A stretch of 64,000 nt of DNA from an uncultured Clostridia bacterium (GCA_947089135.1 CAMUJF010000006.1:1-64000), one strand, 5' to 3'; numbered from the stretch's first letter, positions 7,747 to 16,678 are shown. The notes: generated by a model from the sequence alone, not told the origin. Program-made: numbers and translations.

Positions 7747-8025
7747 TCTCTCCTTAGGAAAAAAGATATTTAGCTCTCAAATGGCTTAGGTATGCGGTTT
7801 GAGGGCAATTCTTTTGCAAAAAAACAAAGTAAAAATCCGTAGATATTTTTAAGGGGTTTTTAGAGGCAAACAGGATTTGAACCCTTTTCGGGTACAGCCC
7901 CCCAAATAAAGCACAAGTGAAAATGAGACCTCCAAAGTGAGCCCGCGAAAAAGAACATGCGGTTTTAATAGGCTTTTTATAAATTTCACGGTTTTTTTCG
8001 CGATTTTGCATTTTTTGTGCTTTGC
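7747..8025. other. Intergenic stretch without a supportable gene
   Basis: This holds a few T-rich and A-rich runs and a tRNA-T-arm-like string near 7868-7880 on the minus strand. An open frame on the minus strand (7754-8011) has no recognisable domain and no good ribosome binding site. It is probably decayed sequence next to the island boundary. Confidence 0.4.
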
Positions 8026-8284
8026 GCGTCAGGCTACAGCGTACCCGTGATAGTCCGCGTGGGATTTTCCTTTAAGGGGGCTGCCATATAAAATAAAGTA
8101 CCCCGCTTCGGGAAAAAGCCGCGCGAGTAAAACGAGCTGGCACTACATTACCGTAACGGGCATTTCCGAAAGCGGGATATTGACTTTTTCTTCATGGAGA
8201 GGGAAAGGCTCTGTTCCCTGCGCCGAGCTTTACAGGAATTTCGGCTTTACGGGCGGGATCATCGCAGCGGACTATTTGTCCTGA
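8026..8284 (+). pseudogene. Frameshifted C-terminal remnant of a papain-like/C39-type peptidase
   Basis: Two overlapping frames read like consecutive parts of one protein. The first gives VPVIVRVGFSFKGAAI and stops at TAA 8089. The second, shifted, gives SWHYITVTGISESGILTFSS and then FGFTGGIIAADYLS, stopping at TGA 8282. The HYxTVTGI string is typical of the active-site histidine strand of C39/papain-like bacterial peptidases. No start is present. It ends inside the convergent polysaccharide deacetylase gene. Confidence 0.45.
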
Positions 8285-8898
8285 AATACGTTTGTGTAAA
8301 TTATATTTTTCTTCGGCGTAATACCCTTGCGCCTGAACAGCTCCGAGACGGTGACGAACTCATAACCGTCTGCTTTCATAGCGGGAATAATTCTGTCAAT
8401 GGCTTCCACAGTTCGGAAATTTCCCTCCATGTCGTGGAGAAGGATCACCGTGCCGTCGCCGACCTGTTCCGTTATGCGGCGGTAACGTTCGTCCGCAGAG
8501 ACTTCGTCGTTCCAGTCGTCCGCGCCTACTCCGCATATAAATGTCAGGTCTACGGTATCGAACATTTGCTGATCATAGGCTATGTAGGGCGGACGGAAAA
8601 ACTTCGGACGTCTTCCCACTGCGGCTTCAACCGCGTCGGAGGTATAGCTTATTTCAGCAGAAATTTCTTCAGCGGACATTTTGGTCATGTCCGAATGGGT
8701 GCGTGAATGGTTTTCGATCCCGCAGCCGAGACTTGCCGCGCGGCGCATTACCTCCGAGCTTTCGGGGGTAATATTGTTTCCGATAACGAAAAATGTTGCG
8801 GCAATATTATGCTTTTCAAGAACCTCCAGCACCTGCGGAGTAGTGACGTTGTTCGGACCGTCGTCAAAGGTAAGAGCGGCAAGCTTAGGCGTGTTCAT
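8272..8898 (-). CDS. Polysaccharide deacetylase family protein (NodB homology)
   Basis: A 208-aa carbohydrate esterase 4-type domain. It has the metal-binding motif TFDDGP near residue 10, NHSRTH (metal-binding histidines) near 63, RPPY near 100, and a late VILLHD segment. Members remove N-acetyl groups from peptidoglycan, chitin or related glycans. There is no signal peptide or membrane anchor, which is unusual for a wall enzyme and suggests a cytoplasmic or unconventional substrate. Start ATG 8898 has AAAGGAAG upstream. It is separated by 32 bp from the anti-sigma gene upstream on the same strand and may be the last gene of that operon. Confidence 0.88.
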   Translation of the reverse strand: MNTPKLAALTFDDGPNNVTTPQVLEVLEKHNIAATFFVIGNNITPESSEVMRRAASLGCGIENHSRTHSDMTKMSAEEISAEISYTSDAVEAAVGRRPKFFRPPYIAYDQQMFDTVDLTFICGVGADDWNDEVSADERYRRITEQVGDGTVILLHDMEGNFRTVEAIDRIIPAMKADGYEFVTVSELFRRKGITPKKNIIYTNVFQDK

Positions 8899-8930
8899 AA
8901 AGATACTTCCTTTCGCATTTTATTGTAATA

Positions 8931-10124
8931 TTATTTTATCACAATTTCCTGCGTTGGGTCAAGTCCGTTTCGCATTTCAAGCACAATACTTTCCGCGCTG
9001 TCAAAATCAATATGCTCAAAACGCACCTCTACAAGGAATTTGTCCTTGTCCTCGACCATGTAAATACCGTAAGGCATACTTTCGCCGCCGCCGCTTTCGT
9101 CCACATAAACGTCGCCGGGGTACCACGGCTTCGTGCTGCTGAAAAGGGGCACGTATTCGTCGTCCACCTTGAGCTTTACGGGACAGTACTTATCTTCAAG
9201 CTCAAAACTTCCCTCATGAATTGCAAGCAAGGTTCTGCCCTGCTTTCTTCCCGAGTCCCAGACAGCCCAGTTGCTGTCGTAAGCGCTTTTGTATACGGGG
9301 TAAGTGATATCCACCTTTGTTGCGTAAACCGTTGAAGCGAACCGCTCCACGGTGCAGTCCACTCCGTTGCTGCGGGAGGGCTCTCCAAGCATTATTTCAA
9401 CAGGTTCTCTGATAACGCTGCCATCGGGAACAAAGCCGATAGACAGGTTTGTGTAAGTGCGGGAAAACATTTTCTTCTCCCCGCGCTCGTAGCCCACCCA
9501 TTTTATGTCAAAGAATAGCTTAAGCTGCTTTTCGGCGGCTGGACCCGTATAGGCGGGATAACACTTCACCTTGAAAATATAGGATTGCTCGGATTGTTCG
9601 GGCTGTCCTGATCGTTCTCCGTTTTCGTTTGTCACGGGCTCGCCCTTGTAGAATGTGTACCCCAGATCGTCCGTATCCTCGCACAGCTCGTTGTAGGTCA
9701 GAACTCCCAGTGACAGCCCCTTAAGATCGTCAGCGTACAGCTTTGACCGGACTTCCAGAATGACGCAGCAGTCCTCGTAATCTCCGATAAAAGCCAAAGC
9801 CTTTACCGATATCAGATCGTTTTCGGCGGAAACGTCCAGCTGCTGATATTCGCCGTCCGCAAGTTTTTCCGCAGATACCGCGTCTTCAAACTTGTTCCGC
9901 ATGACCGTGCCCAGATCGAAAAATCCCGTAACAGCGGCAGCCGTAACGGATACTGCCAGTACGGCTGCCGCAGCCATTACGACCGCCGCCGTTTTTCTTA
10001 TCGGCATTCGGCTTGGTTTTTGGGTCTGGGCTGTTTCCTCCGCCTCTCTGAAAAGTCTTGTTTTCCATTCGGCGGGAGTTGTTATTTTCCCGAAAATATT
10101 TTTTAATGTATTTAATTTACTCAT
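8931..10124 (-). CDS. Membrane-anchored anti-sigma-like protein (DUF4179-like)
   Basis: A 397-aa single-pass membrane protein. A short cytoplasmic N-terminus of about 45 residues contains a WKTRLFREAEE helix. A transmembrane helix follows at about 46-66 (AAVVMAAAAVLAVSVTAAAV). A large extracytoplasmic region of about 330 residues completes it. It lies 20 bp downstream of an ECF sigma factor, the standard arrangement for a sigma/anti-sigma pair; the N-terminus would hold the sigma factor at the membrane. The domain name is from general resemblance only. Start ATG 10124 has AAAGGAG upstream. Confidence 0.72.
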   Translation of the reverse strand: MSKLNTLKNIFGKITTPAEWKTRLFREAEETAQTQKPSRMPIRKTAAVVMAAAAVLAVSVTAAAVTGFFDLGTVMRNKFEDAVSAEKLADGEYQQLDVSAENDLISVKALAFIGDYEDCCVILEVRSKLYADDLKGLSLGVLTYNELCEDTDDLGYTFYKGEPVTNENGERSGQPEQSEQSYIFKVKCYPAYTGPAAEKQLKLFFDIKWVGYERGEKKMFSRTYTNLSIGFVPDGSVIREPVEIMLGEPSRSNGVDCTVERFASTVYATKVDITYPVYKSAYDSNWAVWDSGRKQGRTLLAIHEGSFELEDKYCPVKLKVDDEYVPLFSSTKPWYPGDVYVDESGGGESMPYGIYMVEDKDKFLVEVRFEHIDFDSAESIVLEMRNGLDPTQEIVIK

Positions 10125-10144
10125 GGCAATTCTCCTTTTATCTG

Positions 10145-10645
10145 TTACCGTTCATAATCTTTATCATCGCCAAGCAGGTCTTTAAGCATTTCCCTGCCGC
10201 GCCTGAGTCTGCTTTTCAGAGTATTTTCACTGCATTTCAGCAGCTTCGACAGCTCCGTGAGCTTATAGCCGCATAAGCAGTGCAGATACAGAGTTTCCCT
10301 GTAAGCAGGCGACATGGACATGATACGTTCCATGACGAGACGTTCATGACCGTCCTCATAGTACGCGCTTATAAATTCGAGCGGTTCGGTTCTGTGACGG
10401 AAACGGAAGCGAAGTTGGTTTTTGCACTCGTTTACCGTTACCCTGATAAGCCACGCTTTCAGATGTTCGGGATCGGCAGACAACATCTCCGCATTTTTGA
10501 AAAGCTTCAGGAAAACGTTTTGGTAGCAGTCCTCGGCGTCCTGTCTGCTGCCGAGTCTGAGCAGACAAAGACCTGTTACCGTATCCGAGTAGTTTTCCAC
10601 AGCCTGTTCAAACCGCTCAAAAAGTATTTTTTCGTTATCATCCAT
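10145..10645 (-). CDS. ECF-type RNA polymerase sigma factor
   Basis: A 166-aa group 4 sigma-70 factor. Region 2 includes the core-binding QDAEDCYQNVFLKLF and the -10-recognising WLIRVTVNECKNQLR. Region 4 is the helix-turn-helix GYKLTELSKLLKCSENTLKS. Start ATG 10645 has GGGAGG 7 nt upstream. It is co-transcribed with the anti-sigma-like gene at 8931-10124, and an ECF-like promoter just upstream suggests autoregulation. The stimulus is unknown. Confidence 0.92.
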   Translation of the reverse strand: MDDNEKILFERFEQAVENYSDTVTGLCLLRLGSRQDAEDCYQNVFLKLFKNAEMLSADPEHLKAWLIRVTVNECKNQLRFRFRHRTEPLEFISAYYEDGHERLVMERIMSMSPAYRETLYLHCLCGYKLTELSKLLKCSENTLKSRLRRGREMLKDLLGDDKDYER

Positions 10646-10700
10646 AGCCGCACCTCCCGACGAAAACAGAATCAGGCTTTATTTCCGTCCTCTGCAAGTA

Positions 10701-10728
10701 ATACACCGCAAGCGGGGAAAAGGTTGCA
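10701..10728 (-). promoter_or_regulatory. Candidate ECF-type autoregulatory promoter
   Basis: On the minus strand, TGCAACCT (10721-10728) is followed by GGTGTATT (10701-10708). The AAC-containing -35 element is typical of ECF promoters, and no sigma-A promoter is evident in this gap. Assignment rests on pattern only. Confidence 0.35.
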
Positions 10729-10760
10729 TGAAATTATAATTTTAAAGCGTATTTTTCTAT

Positions 10761-10796
10761 AAAAAAAGCAGCCGCCGTTTCCGCGCGCTGCTTTTT
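10761..10796 (-). terminator. Rho-independent terminator of the C39/pseudokinase operon
   Basis: On the minus strand a GCAGC...GCTGC stem with a GC-rich interior is followed by seven T residues, 16 bp after the stop of the gene ending at 10812. Confidence 0.8.
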
Positions 10797-10811
10797 GCGA
10801 TTCAGTTTATT

Positions 10812-11963
10812 TCAGTCTCCAAGCTCCTCAGCGCCGTCAAGCTCTGCGGGATCGTCCCATATCCAGCCTCCGTCGGCTTCGGACTGAGAGGATACCTCGG
10901 TATCTGCTGCGGTGGTTTCCGTACCGGTCTCAATTTCGGTTTCCGTCACTGTCTCAGTTTCGGGTACTTGTGTTTCCTGAGTTCCCGAAGCCTTTTTATA
11001 AGAATTCCCGTCGTCGGGAATTATCACTATCGCCTGACGGTACATCTGGTCGTACCGCGTCTCGAACTTGTTTATATTGTAGTCGATGATACCTTTCATA
11101 GGGTCGTTGAGAGTGATGATATCCGCGCTCATATTGAATCCCGCCAGAACGAAGCAGTGTTCGTTCAGATACCAGTCAAGCTGTTCTCCCGTTGCGTTGT
11201 CATACCATGTTTCGTAGTATTCAGGCTCGATCATTCCGTCGGTTGCCCAGCACAGCACGGGAACGCTCTCCGCCAGATAATCGTACAGCACGTCGGGGTG
11301 TGAACCCGAAATATTCTTCACGGTAAATCCTCCGCCATGGTCGGCTATGTACGAATTGGCAGCCTTTTCGATAGCGGAGGCGAAACAGCCGTAGCCGCGG
11401 CTGAACGGGTCTCCGATAAAGTAATCGAAAAAGCTGTCCTTATAGGTTTTTCCGTCCTCATAGCGGGGATTGCCCCAGCTTTGGGGAAGATAATTTTTTG
11501 CAAGATCGGTCTTGTCGGCGTCAAAACCGCAGTGCCTGAGAAGTATGGTCAGGGCTGTAATTTCACAGCCCACAGGCAGCTCGGGGAGCTGAAGAACGTT
11601 TTCCATGTCTATATAGACGGAATTGCTGTCGTACTCCTTGCGCACCCTGCTTGTGATGATAGTCCTGCTGACAGAGGTAACCCCGGAGTCTGCGGTGTCG
11701 GCAGCGCTATCGGGAGCAGTTTCCGAACCTGTCATAACGGCAGATGCAGACGAAGCTTCGGTCTGCGGCTCGGAAACAGCTACAGAAACGTCCGCAGGCA
11801 GGACTTCTCCGGTATCCTCCGAAAAGAAGCTTTCGGAAATATCTCCTATGTCGGGAGCGGAACCGCCGTCACTGTTTATACCTGCAATTATAAATATTAC
11901 CGCCGCCGCCAGAACAATTACGCACACCGTAATTACAGCAAGCCTTGTAATAAGCTCGTTCAT
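10812..11963 (-). CDS. Membrane-anchored C39-family peptidase-like protein
   Basis: A 383-aa protein. An N-terminal transmembrane helix at about 6-30 is followed by a Ser/Thr/Glu-rich linker to about 120. The C39-like domain comes next (LPVGCEITALTILLRHCGFD with the likely catalytic Cys, later LNEHCFVLAGFN with the His and ITLNDP with the Asp). An acidic threonine/glutamate-rich tail (TETVTETEIETGTETTA) ends the protein. The family degrades peptides or trims leader sequences outside the membrane. It starts 13 bp after the pseudokinase stop, so the two are an operon and probably work together at the membrane. Confidence 0.82.
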   Translation of the reverse strand: MNELITRLAVITVCVIVLAAAVIFIIAGINSDGGSAPDIGDISESFFSEDTGEVLPADVSVAVSEPQTEASSASAVMTGSETAPDSAADTADSGVTSVSRTIITSRVRKEYDSNSVYIDMENVLQLPELPVGCEITALTILLRHCGFDADKTDLAKNYLPQSWGNPRYEDGKTYKDSFFDYFIGDPFSRGYGCFASAIEKAANSYIADHGGGFTVKNISGSHPDVLYDYLAESVPVLCWATDGMIEPEYYETWYDNATGEQLDWYLNEHCFVLAGFNMSADIITLNDPMKGIIDYNINKFETRYDQMYRQAIVIIPDDGNSYKKASGTQETQVPETETVTETEIETGTETTAADTEVSSQSEADGGWIWDDPAELDGAEELGD

Positions 11964-11976
11964 TCATTTCACCCGA

Positions 11977-13824
11977 TCAGTCGTAAATTGTAATGATGAT
12001 GTCCGCGTCCTCAGGAAAAGGCGTAATAAAGCCCTCGAAAGGATCCTCTATAAGCGGAGGTTCTGTCTCGGTTTCGGTAGTCTCAGGCTTGGGAGGATTT
12101 TTCGCCACAAAAACGGTAAGCGTTTCTCCCGCCTCAACGTCTATCTTTTCGCCCGGCTCCTTGCTTGTTTTGGCGACATACCCCTCAAGGGTATCTTCGG
12201 TCTCAAGCTCCTGCTCCTCGTATTTTATTCCAAGCTCGTTGAGCTTTGCAAAGTAGTCCTTTTTGGACAGGGCAAGATAGTCGGGTATCTCTATATATTT
12301 CGGTCCGAGGCTTACCTTTACAAGTATCTCCGTACCGTCCTTATAGGTCTCGGTCTTGGGTATGGACTGGTAGAAAATAAGTCCCTTTCCCACCTCGTCG
12401 TTGTACTCGTATTCGGGCTTGAATACAAGGCTGCTGTAGGTGTCTGACTTGCTCACAAGGTCGTAGCTTCGTCCCGTCAGATCGTTCATGACGTATACGA
12501 TACCGTTGTCAGCAGGAGTGGTCACCGCCGTTGTGGTCTCCGTCATCGGCGCGGGAGCAGACATAGTAGTAGTCTCCTCGCTGAATCCGCCGCTTTCGGA
12601 AATAGAAGCAAGGCTCGAATCGGGAGCACCGAAAGGACTGCTGTTGTCGTCAAGGGACAGTATCATTATCATAACCAGGAAAAACAGTCCCACAAAAAGA
12701 ATGACGGCCATTATAAGTACGAACAGGCGATGCCTGCTTATAGGCTCGGCAGACGATCTGCCGCGTCCGCTTTGACGGTTTGTGCGGACAGCTGTGCCTG
12801 CGCTGCTTTGCCTTGGTATGGAAATAGTCTGGGTACTTGAAGATGACAGCCTCTTCGAGCCGTATTCCGGCTCCTCGAAAAGCTGAGTAACAAGCTCTGT
12901 TATAGTCTGTATACGCATTTCCCCGCTGAGGTTAAGACCGTTCATAATTACCTTTGAAACGTTTGCGGGAATATTGCGGTTGAGCTTTGCGGGTTCGATA
13001 AGATTATCGCTTGACACTCTTCCCGTTGCCTCCGTGGGAACTACTCCCGTAAGTATACGGTAAAGCAGGGCGGAAATTCCGTAAACGTCAGTCCATGTTC
13101 CCTGCCAGTTGCTTGAATTGTACTGCTCTGGAGCGGCATAGCCGTTATAAAGCTCGGAGGCAAGGTCGGTATTGGCTGTCCTTGCGTCGGCAATGCAGAA
13201 ACCCGTAAGCTTCAGCTCGCCTTTGTCGGTAACGATAATATTTTCGGGGGAAATGCCCCTGTGGACAAGTCCCGCATTGTGAACGAGGGAAAGAGTCGTA
13301 AAAATAGGAGGGAACAGCTTTTTGACTTCCTCCCAGGTCAGCTCGCCCGCGTTCATTCTCAGGTACTCGCTCATGGTCATGCCGTCCAGCCAGTTGAACA
13401 CAACGTACGCGGTATTGTTGTCCCCGAACATATCTATCGCCGCATTTATGTGGTTAAGAGTGCGCATTTTGGAAAGCACCTTGTTAAGCTCCACAAATTC
13501 GGACAGAAACGTCTTGTATTGGGGCATACTGTCGGGGTTGACCTTTATCACCGACGAGCCCTTTTCACGGGTACAAAGGGTATCCGGCATATATTCCTTT
13601 ATAAGGACTTTGCTTTCGGTTATCTTATCAAATGCGATGTAGCTTGCGCTCTCGCCGTTATAGGATTTCAGCTTTCCGACAAGATACCTGTCGTTAAGCG
13701 TTACTCCGGGTGCAAGATAAGACGGAAGGTGCGGCGCTCCGACGCGGTATCCGCAATCGGGGCATATCTCTGCGCCCTCTTCGAGCGGATTCATGCAGCC
13801 GTAGCATATATTAAAACGCTCCAT
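11977..13824 (-). CDS. Zinc-ribbon, PASTA-domain Ser/Thr kinase homologue lacking catalytic residues (pseudokinase)
   Basis: A 615-aa protein. Residues 6-24 form a zinc ribbon (CYGC, CPDC). A kinase-like domain spans about 45-310. A transmembrane helix lies near 375-400. Two PASTA-like repeats in the C-terminal 200 residues carry IPDYLALSKKDYFAKL and EPGEKIDVEAGET. The ATP-binding Lys76 survives in VLIKEYMP. The catalytic HRD is HRG (188-190), the metal-binding DFG is GFC (208-210), and the glycine loop is degenerate (KLKSYNGES). Phosphotransfer is therefore unlikely; it may be a muropeptide sensor or scaffold. Start ATG 13824 has AAAGGAG 9 nt upstream; the longer frame from 13875 lacks one. 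Confidence 0.88.
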   Translation of the reverse strand: MERFNICYGCMNPLEEGAEICPDCGYRVGAPHLPSYLAPGVTLNDRYLVGKLKSYNGESASYIAFDKITESKVLIKEYMPDTLCTREKGSSVIKVNPDSMPQYKTFLSEFVELNKVLSKMRTLNHINAAIDMFGDNNTAYVVFNWLDGMTMSEYLRMNAGELTWEEVKKLFPPIFTTLSLVHNAGLVHRGISPENIIVTDKGELKLTGFCIADARTANTDLASELYNGYAAPEQYNSSNWQGTWTDVYGISALLYRILTGVVPTEATGRVSSDNLIEPAKLNRNIPANVSKVIMNGLNLSGEMRIQTITELVTQLFEEPEYGSKRLSSSSTQTISIPRQSSAGTAVRTNRQSGRGRSSAEPISRHRLFVLIMAVILFVGLFFLVMIMILSLDDNSSPFGAPDSSLASISESGGFSEETTTMSAPAPMTETTTAVTTPADNGIVYVMNDLTGRSYDLVSKSDTYSSLVFKPEYEYNDEVGKGLIFYQSIPKTETYKDGTEILVKVSLGPKYIEIPDYLALSKKDYFAKLNELGIKYEEQELETEDTLEGYVAKTSKEPGEKIDVEAGETLTVFVAKNPPKPETTETETEPPLIEDPFEGFITPFPEDADIIITIYD

Positions 13825-13931
13825 AGTCTCTTGCTCCTTTCCATGCGGCGCGGCGCGCATACCGGATATATGCACGCCTTAAAATCTGCATATCTGCAAA
13901 ATCGCCGTATCTTAGTTATCTTCTGAAAGTA

Positions 13932-13960
13932 ATAATAACAGCAAACAGGTCAAAAGTCAA
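13932..13960 (-). promoter_or_regulatory. Sigma-A-type promoter of the pseudokinase-peptidase operon
   Basis: On the minus strand TTGACT (13955-13960) and TATTAT (13932-13937) are 17 bp apart, about 110 bp before the start codon. The rest of 13825-14180 is AT-rich, with no other gene or clear terminator. Confidence 0.7.
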
Positions 13961-14180
13961 TTGTTTTACACAATTTGTAGGTAAATTGTATTCGCTTTGT
14001 AATAATTTAACGCACTTGTATTAACTGTATTCCGTGAAATATCTAACCTTGTAATTATATCAAAAAAATGCATAAACGTCAAGTAAACCGCGAAAATACG
14101 TTAAAATGACCGATTTGCCGAATGAAACATCAAAATTTATGAGCAGATTTACGGAAGATACGGCAATCCCACCGCCGCAA

Positions 14181-15104
14181 TTACCGCAAAAATGAGGAGA
14201 TCAGCAGCGTAAACGGTATAGTGGCCGCCGAAGCTATCGTCGATATCGCGAATATTTCCGCCGCGTAAACGGAGTTTTTTCCGTACCGCGCCGCAAACAT
14301 TATTGTCATGGTAGCCGTGGGACAGGCGGTGGAAATAATTATCGTGTCCCTGATAACAGGCTCAATATTCATGGGAGCCATTATCAGAGCAACCAAAAGC
14401 GGCGCGGCTATAAGCTTTATAAATCCCGTAAGATATATGCCCGGCTTTTTCAGTGCGGCAAGGACGTCTGAACGCGCAATAGTAATTCCCGAAATAAGCA
14501 TGGCAAGAGGCGTGTTCAGCGAGGAAATATAGTTCAGCGGCTGCATTATGATATCGGGAAGCCTTATTTGCAGAAAGAACAGGACAAGTCCCAGAGCGGT
14601 AGCTATTACCGTCGGAGCTTTCAGCGCGTTTACCGCAGACCGCAGGCTCATTTTCTCCGTCATTGCCATTACTCCGTGAGTCCATGACAGCAGGTTGAAC
14701 ACGGCGATATAGGCGGTCAGATAGAATATTCCGTCCGTGCCGTACACCGCCTCAATAAGGGGTATGCCCATAAACGCGCAGTTTGAGTACGCCGCCGCAA
14801 AGCGTTCCACAGAACCGTCCGTACCGCGCCTTTTGCCGCACAGCAAAGTACCCAGCGCAATGGAAACGGCGTGGGAGATCACCGACAGACCGAAGGATAT
14901 AAGCAGTCCCTTAATAAGGCGAGGCTCAAGCTCCTTCTGGAACGACGTGAATATAAGCACGGGACACACCACCGTTAGAACAAGCTCCGAAAGCTGATTG
15001 CAGCCTCTCCTTGTAAAAATATTCTTTTTATAAAGGAAAAATCCCAGCAGGATAAGTGTAAACATTACCGCTATCTGGTAAAGAACGATCTGTGCGGAAT
15101 CCAT
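14181..15104 (-). CDS. AEC (auxin efflux carrier) family transporter
   Basis: A 307-aa integral membrane protein with about ten hydrophobic segments in two similar halves. The central region carries the family's broken-helix features (YSNCAFMGIPLIEAVYG and, late, STACPTATMTIMFAARYG). Bacterial members export or exchange organic acids such as malate. Start ATG 15104 has CGGAGG 7 nt upstream; the longer frame from 15203 reaches the preceding gene and lacks a site. A hairpin terminator separates it from the ABC operon upstream, so it is probably transcribed separately or by readthrough. Confidence 0.87.
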   Translation of the reverse strand: MDSAQIVLYQIAVMFTLILLGFFLYKKNIFTRRGCNQLSELVLTVVCPVLIFTSFQKELEPRLIKGLLISFGLSVISHAVSIALGTLLCGKRRGTDGSVERFAAAYSNCAFMGIPLIEAVYGTDGIFYLTAYIAVFNLLSWTHGVMAMTEKMSLRSAVNALKAPTVIATALGLVLFFLQIRLPDIIMQPLNYISSLNTPLAMLISGITIARSDVLAALKKPGIYLTGFIKLIAAPLLVALIMAPMNIEPVIRDTIIISTACPTATMTIMFAARYGKNSVYAAEIFAISTIASAATIPFTLLISSFLR

Positions 15105-15127
15105 TTCTATGCCTCCGATTTTCAATA

Positions 15128-15151
15128 AACAAGGGCGGCAACAAGCCGCCC
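15128..15151 (-). terminator. Terminator after the amino-acid ABC operon
   Basis: On the minus strand GGGCGGC-TTGTT-GCCGCCC is followed by TTGTTT, about 50 bp after the ATPase stop. Confidence 0.7.
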
Positions 15152-15199
15152 GAATAACTTGATATTTAGGTTTTCCCAAACCGTCCGGTTTATGTACTT

Positions 15200-15958
15200 T
15201 CAAATAATTTTACTCAGAAAGCTTTTCAGACGTTCGCTTTTGGGATTGTCAAAAAACTCCTTGGGGGAGTTTTCCTCTACGATAAGTCCATCCGCCATGA
15301 ACAGGATACGGCTCGCAACTTCCTTTGCGAAAGCCATTTCGTGAGTTACCACGACCATGGTCATGTTGTCCTCCGCAAGCTCACGCATTACCGATAGGAC
15401 TTCGCCCACCATTTCCGGGTCGAGAGCCGAAGTCGGCTCGTCGAAAAGCATAACGTCCGGCTTCATGCAGAGCGCGCGGACTATGGCTATACGCTGCTTC
15501 TGACCGCCTGAAAGCTGATTGGGGTACGCGTCCGCCCGATTGGCAAGTCCGACCCTTTCAAGCAGCTCGGAGGCGTTCTTTTCAGCTTCCTCCTTGGAAA
15601 GTCCCAGAAGCTTCATGGGAGCGATAGTAAGATTTCTCATTACCGTCATATGGGGAAACAGATTGAACTGCTGAAAAACCATTCCGATCTTCCGCCTGTG
15701 CAGGTTTATATCGTTCTTTTTATCGGTAATGTCCACGCCCTCGAAAAGGATAGTACCCTCCGTAGGCTCCTCAAGCAGGTTAAGACAGCGCAGGAACGTG
15801 CTTTTGCCCGAACCCGAGGGTCCCACCACAAACACGACCTCTCCGCGGCGTATCTCTGTGGAAACTCCGCAGAGCGCGTGGTTTTCCATGCCGTCAAACT
15901 TTTTTTTCAGTCCGTTCACGCTTATAAGGACTTCTCCGCCGAAAGTATTAGTGGTCAC
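15200..15958 (-). CDS. Polar amino-acid ABC transporter ATP-binding protein (GlnQ-like)
   Basis: A 252-aa ATPase of the PAAT family that powers uptake by the adjacent permease and binding protein. It has Walker A GPSGSGKST, Q-loop FQQFNLFPHMTV, signature LSGGQKQR, Walker B VMLFDEPTSALDPEMV and switch VTHEMAFAKEVA. The annotated start is GTG 15958, overlapping the permease stop by 11 bp. A second GTG 13 codons in lies after GGCGGAG and could be the real start. It is the last gene of the SBP-permease-ATPase operon. Confidence 0.93.
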   Translation of the reverse strand: MTTNTFGGEVLISVNGLKKKFDGMENHALCGVSTEIRRGEVVFVVGPSGSGKSTFLRCLNLLEEPTEGTILFEGVDITDKKNDINLHRRKIGMVFQQFNLFPHMTVMRNLTIAPMKLLGLSKEEAEKNASELLERVGLANRADAYPNQLSGGQKQRIAIVRALCMKPDVMLFDEPTSALDPEMVGEVLSVMRELAEDNMTMVVVTHEMAFAKEVASRILFMADGLIVEENSPKEFFDNPKSERLKSFLSKII

Positions 15959-16649
15959 TGTTCCTCAGCCTCCTTTCAAGCTTTCCTACAAGGAATTCGA
16001 GAAATACCACGACTGCGAGGTATATCGCCGCTACCGCAAGCAGCGGCATCATCGCGTCAAAGGTACGGCTTCGGATAATATCTCCGCCCTTGGTAAGATC
16101 CTCCATAGCGATATAGCCCGACACGGAGGTCTCTTTCAGAAGCACGATAAGCTCGTTTCCCAGAGCGGGCAGGACGTTCTTGAACGCCTGAGGTATGATT
16201 ATGTAGATCATAGTCTGAGCGTAGCTGAAGCCGAGACTGCGTCCCGCTTCAAGCTGTCCCTTGTCAATGGACATTATTCCGCTCCGTACAATTTCGGCAA
16301 CATATGCCCCGGAGTTAACTCCGAATGCTATCACGGCAACGATCATTTTTTCTATAGTTACCGAAGCGAAGATACCGTAATAAATAATAAGGAGCTGCAC
16401 TACCACAGGCGTGCCGCGGATGACCGTAAGATAAACGCGGCAGATAAAGTTTGCGATCTTAAGCTTGCCCGTTTTGTCATGGGCGGAGCGTATAATAGCC
16501 ACGATAAAGCCCAGCACAACGCCCAATATCAGCGCGAAAACCGTTATCAGTACCGTGGTTCGGAGACCGCGGGTGATGTAAAGCCAACGGTCGTCCTTGA
16601 TAAAATTAAGATAGAATTTGTGCGCGAAGTCTTTCAGCCAATCCGACAT
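15948..16649 (-). CDS. Polar amino-acid ABC transporter permease
   Basis: A 233-aa membrane permease of the HisM/GlnP type. It has about five transmembrane helices and the EAA loop in the GQLEAGRSLGFSYAQTMIY region that contacts the ATPase. TVIRGTPVVVQLLIIYYG is characteristic of the family. A single permease gene implies a homodimer. Start ATG 16649 has AAAGGAT upstream. It overlaps the ATPase gene and lies 29 bp after the binding-protein gene. Confidence 0.93.
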   Translation of the reverse strand: MSDWLKDFAHKFYLNFIKDDRWLYITRGLRTTVLITVFALILGVVLGFIVAIIRSAHDKTGKLKIANFICRVYLTVIRGTPVVVQLLIIYYGIFASVTIEKMIVAVIAFGVNSGAYVAEIVRSGIMSIDKGQLEAGRSLGFSYAQTMIYIIIPQAFKNVLPALGNELIVLLKETSVSGYIAMEDLTKGGDIIRSRTFDAMMPLLAVAAIYLAVVVFLEFLVGKLERRLRNSDH

Positions 16650-16678
16650 AAGCTTATCCTTTCACGTCCCGGCGGTAA

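Noticed and set aside
7864..7890. A tRNA T-arm-like string on the minus strand (GGTTCAAATCC).
   Set aside because: No acceptor, D or anticodon arms can be built around it.
7754..8011. An 85-codon open frame on the minus strand.
   Set aside because: No domain, no convincing ribosome binding site, odd composition, and it lies in decayed sequence beside the tRNA fragment.
8931..10124. Overlapping long open frames on the opposite strand of the anti-sigma, pseudokinase, giant-protein and atp genes.
   Set aside because: They lack ribosome binding sites and domains and are shadows of real genes with strong codon bias.
15128..15203. The AEC gene starting upstream at 15203 and overlapping the ABC ATPase.
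   Set aside because: That frame crosses a terminator hairpin and has no ribosome binding site, whereas ATG 15104 has CGGAGG and begins at the first membrane helix.
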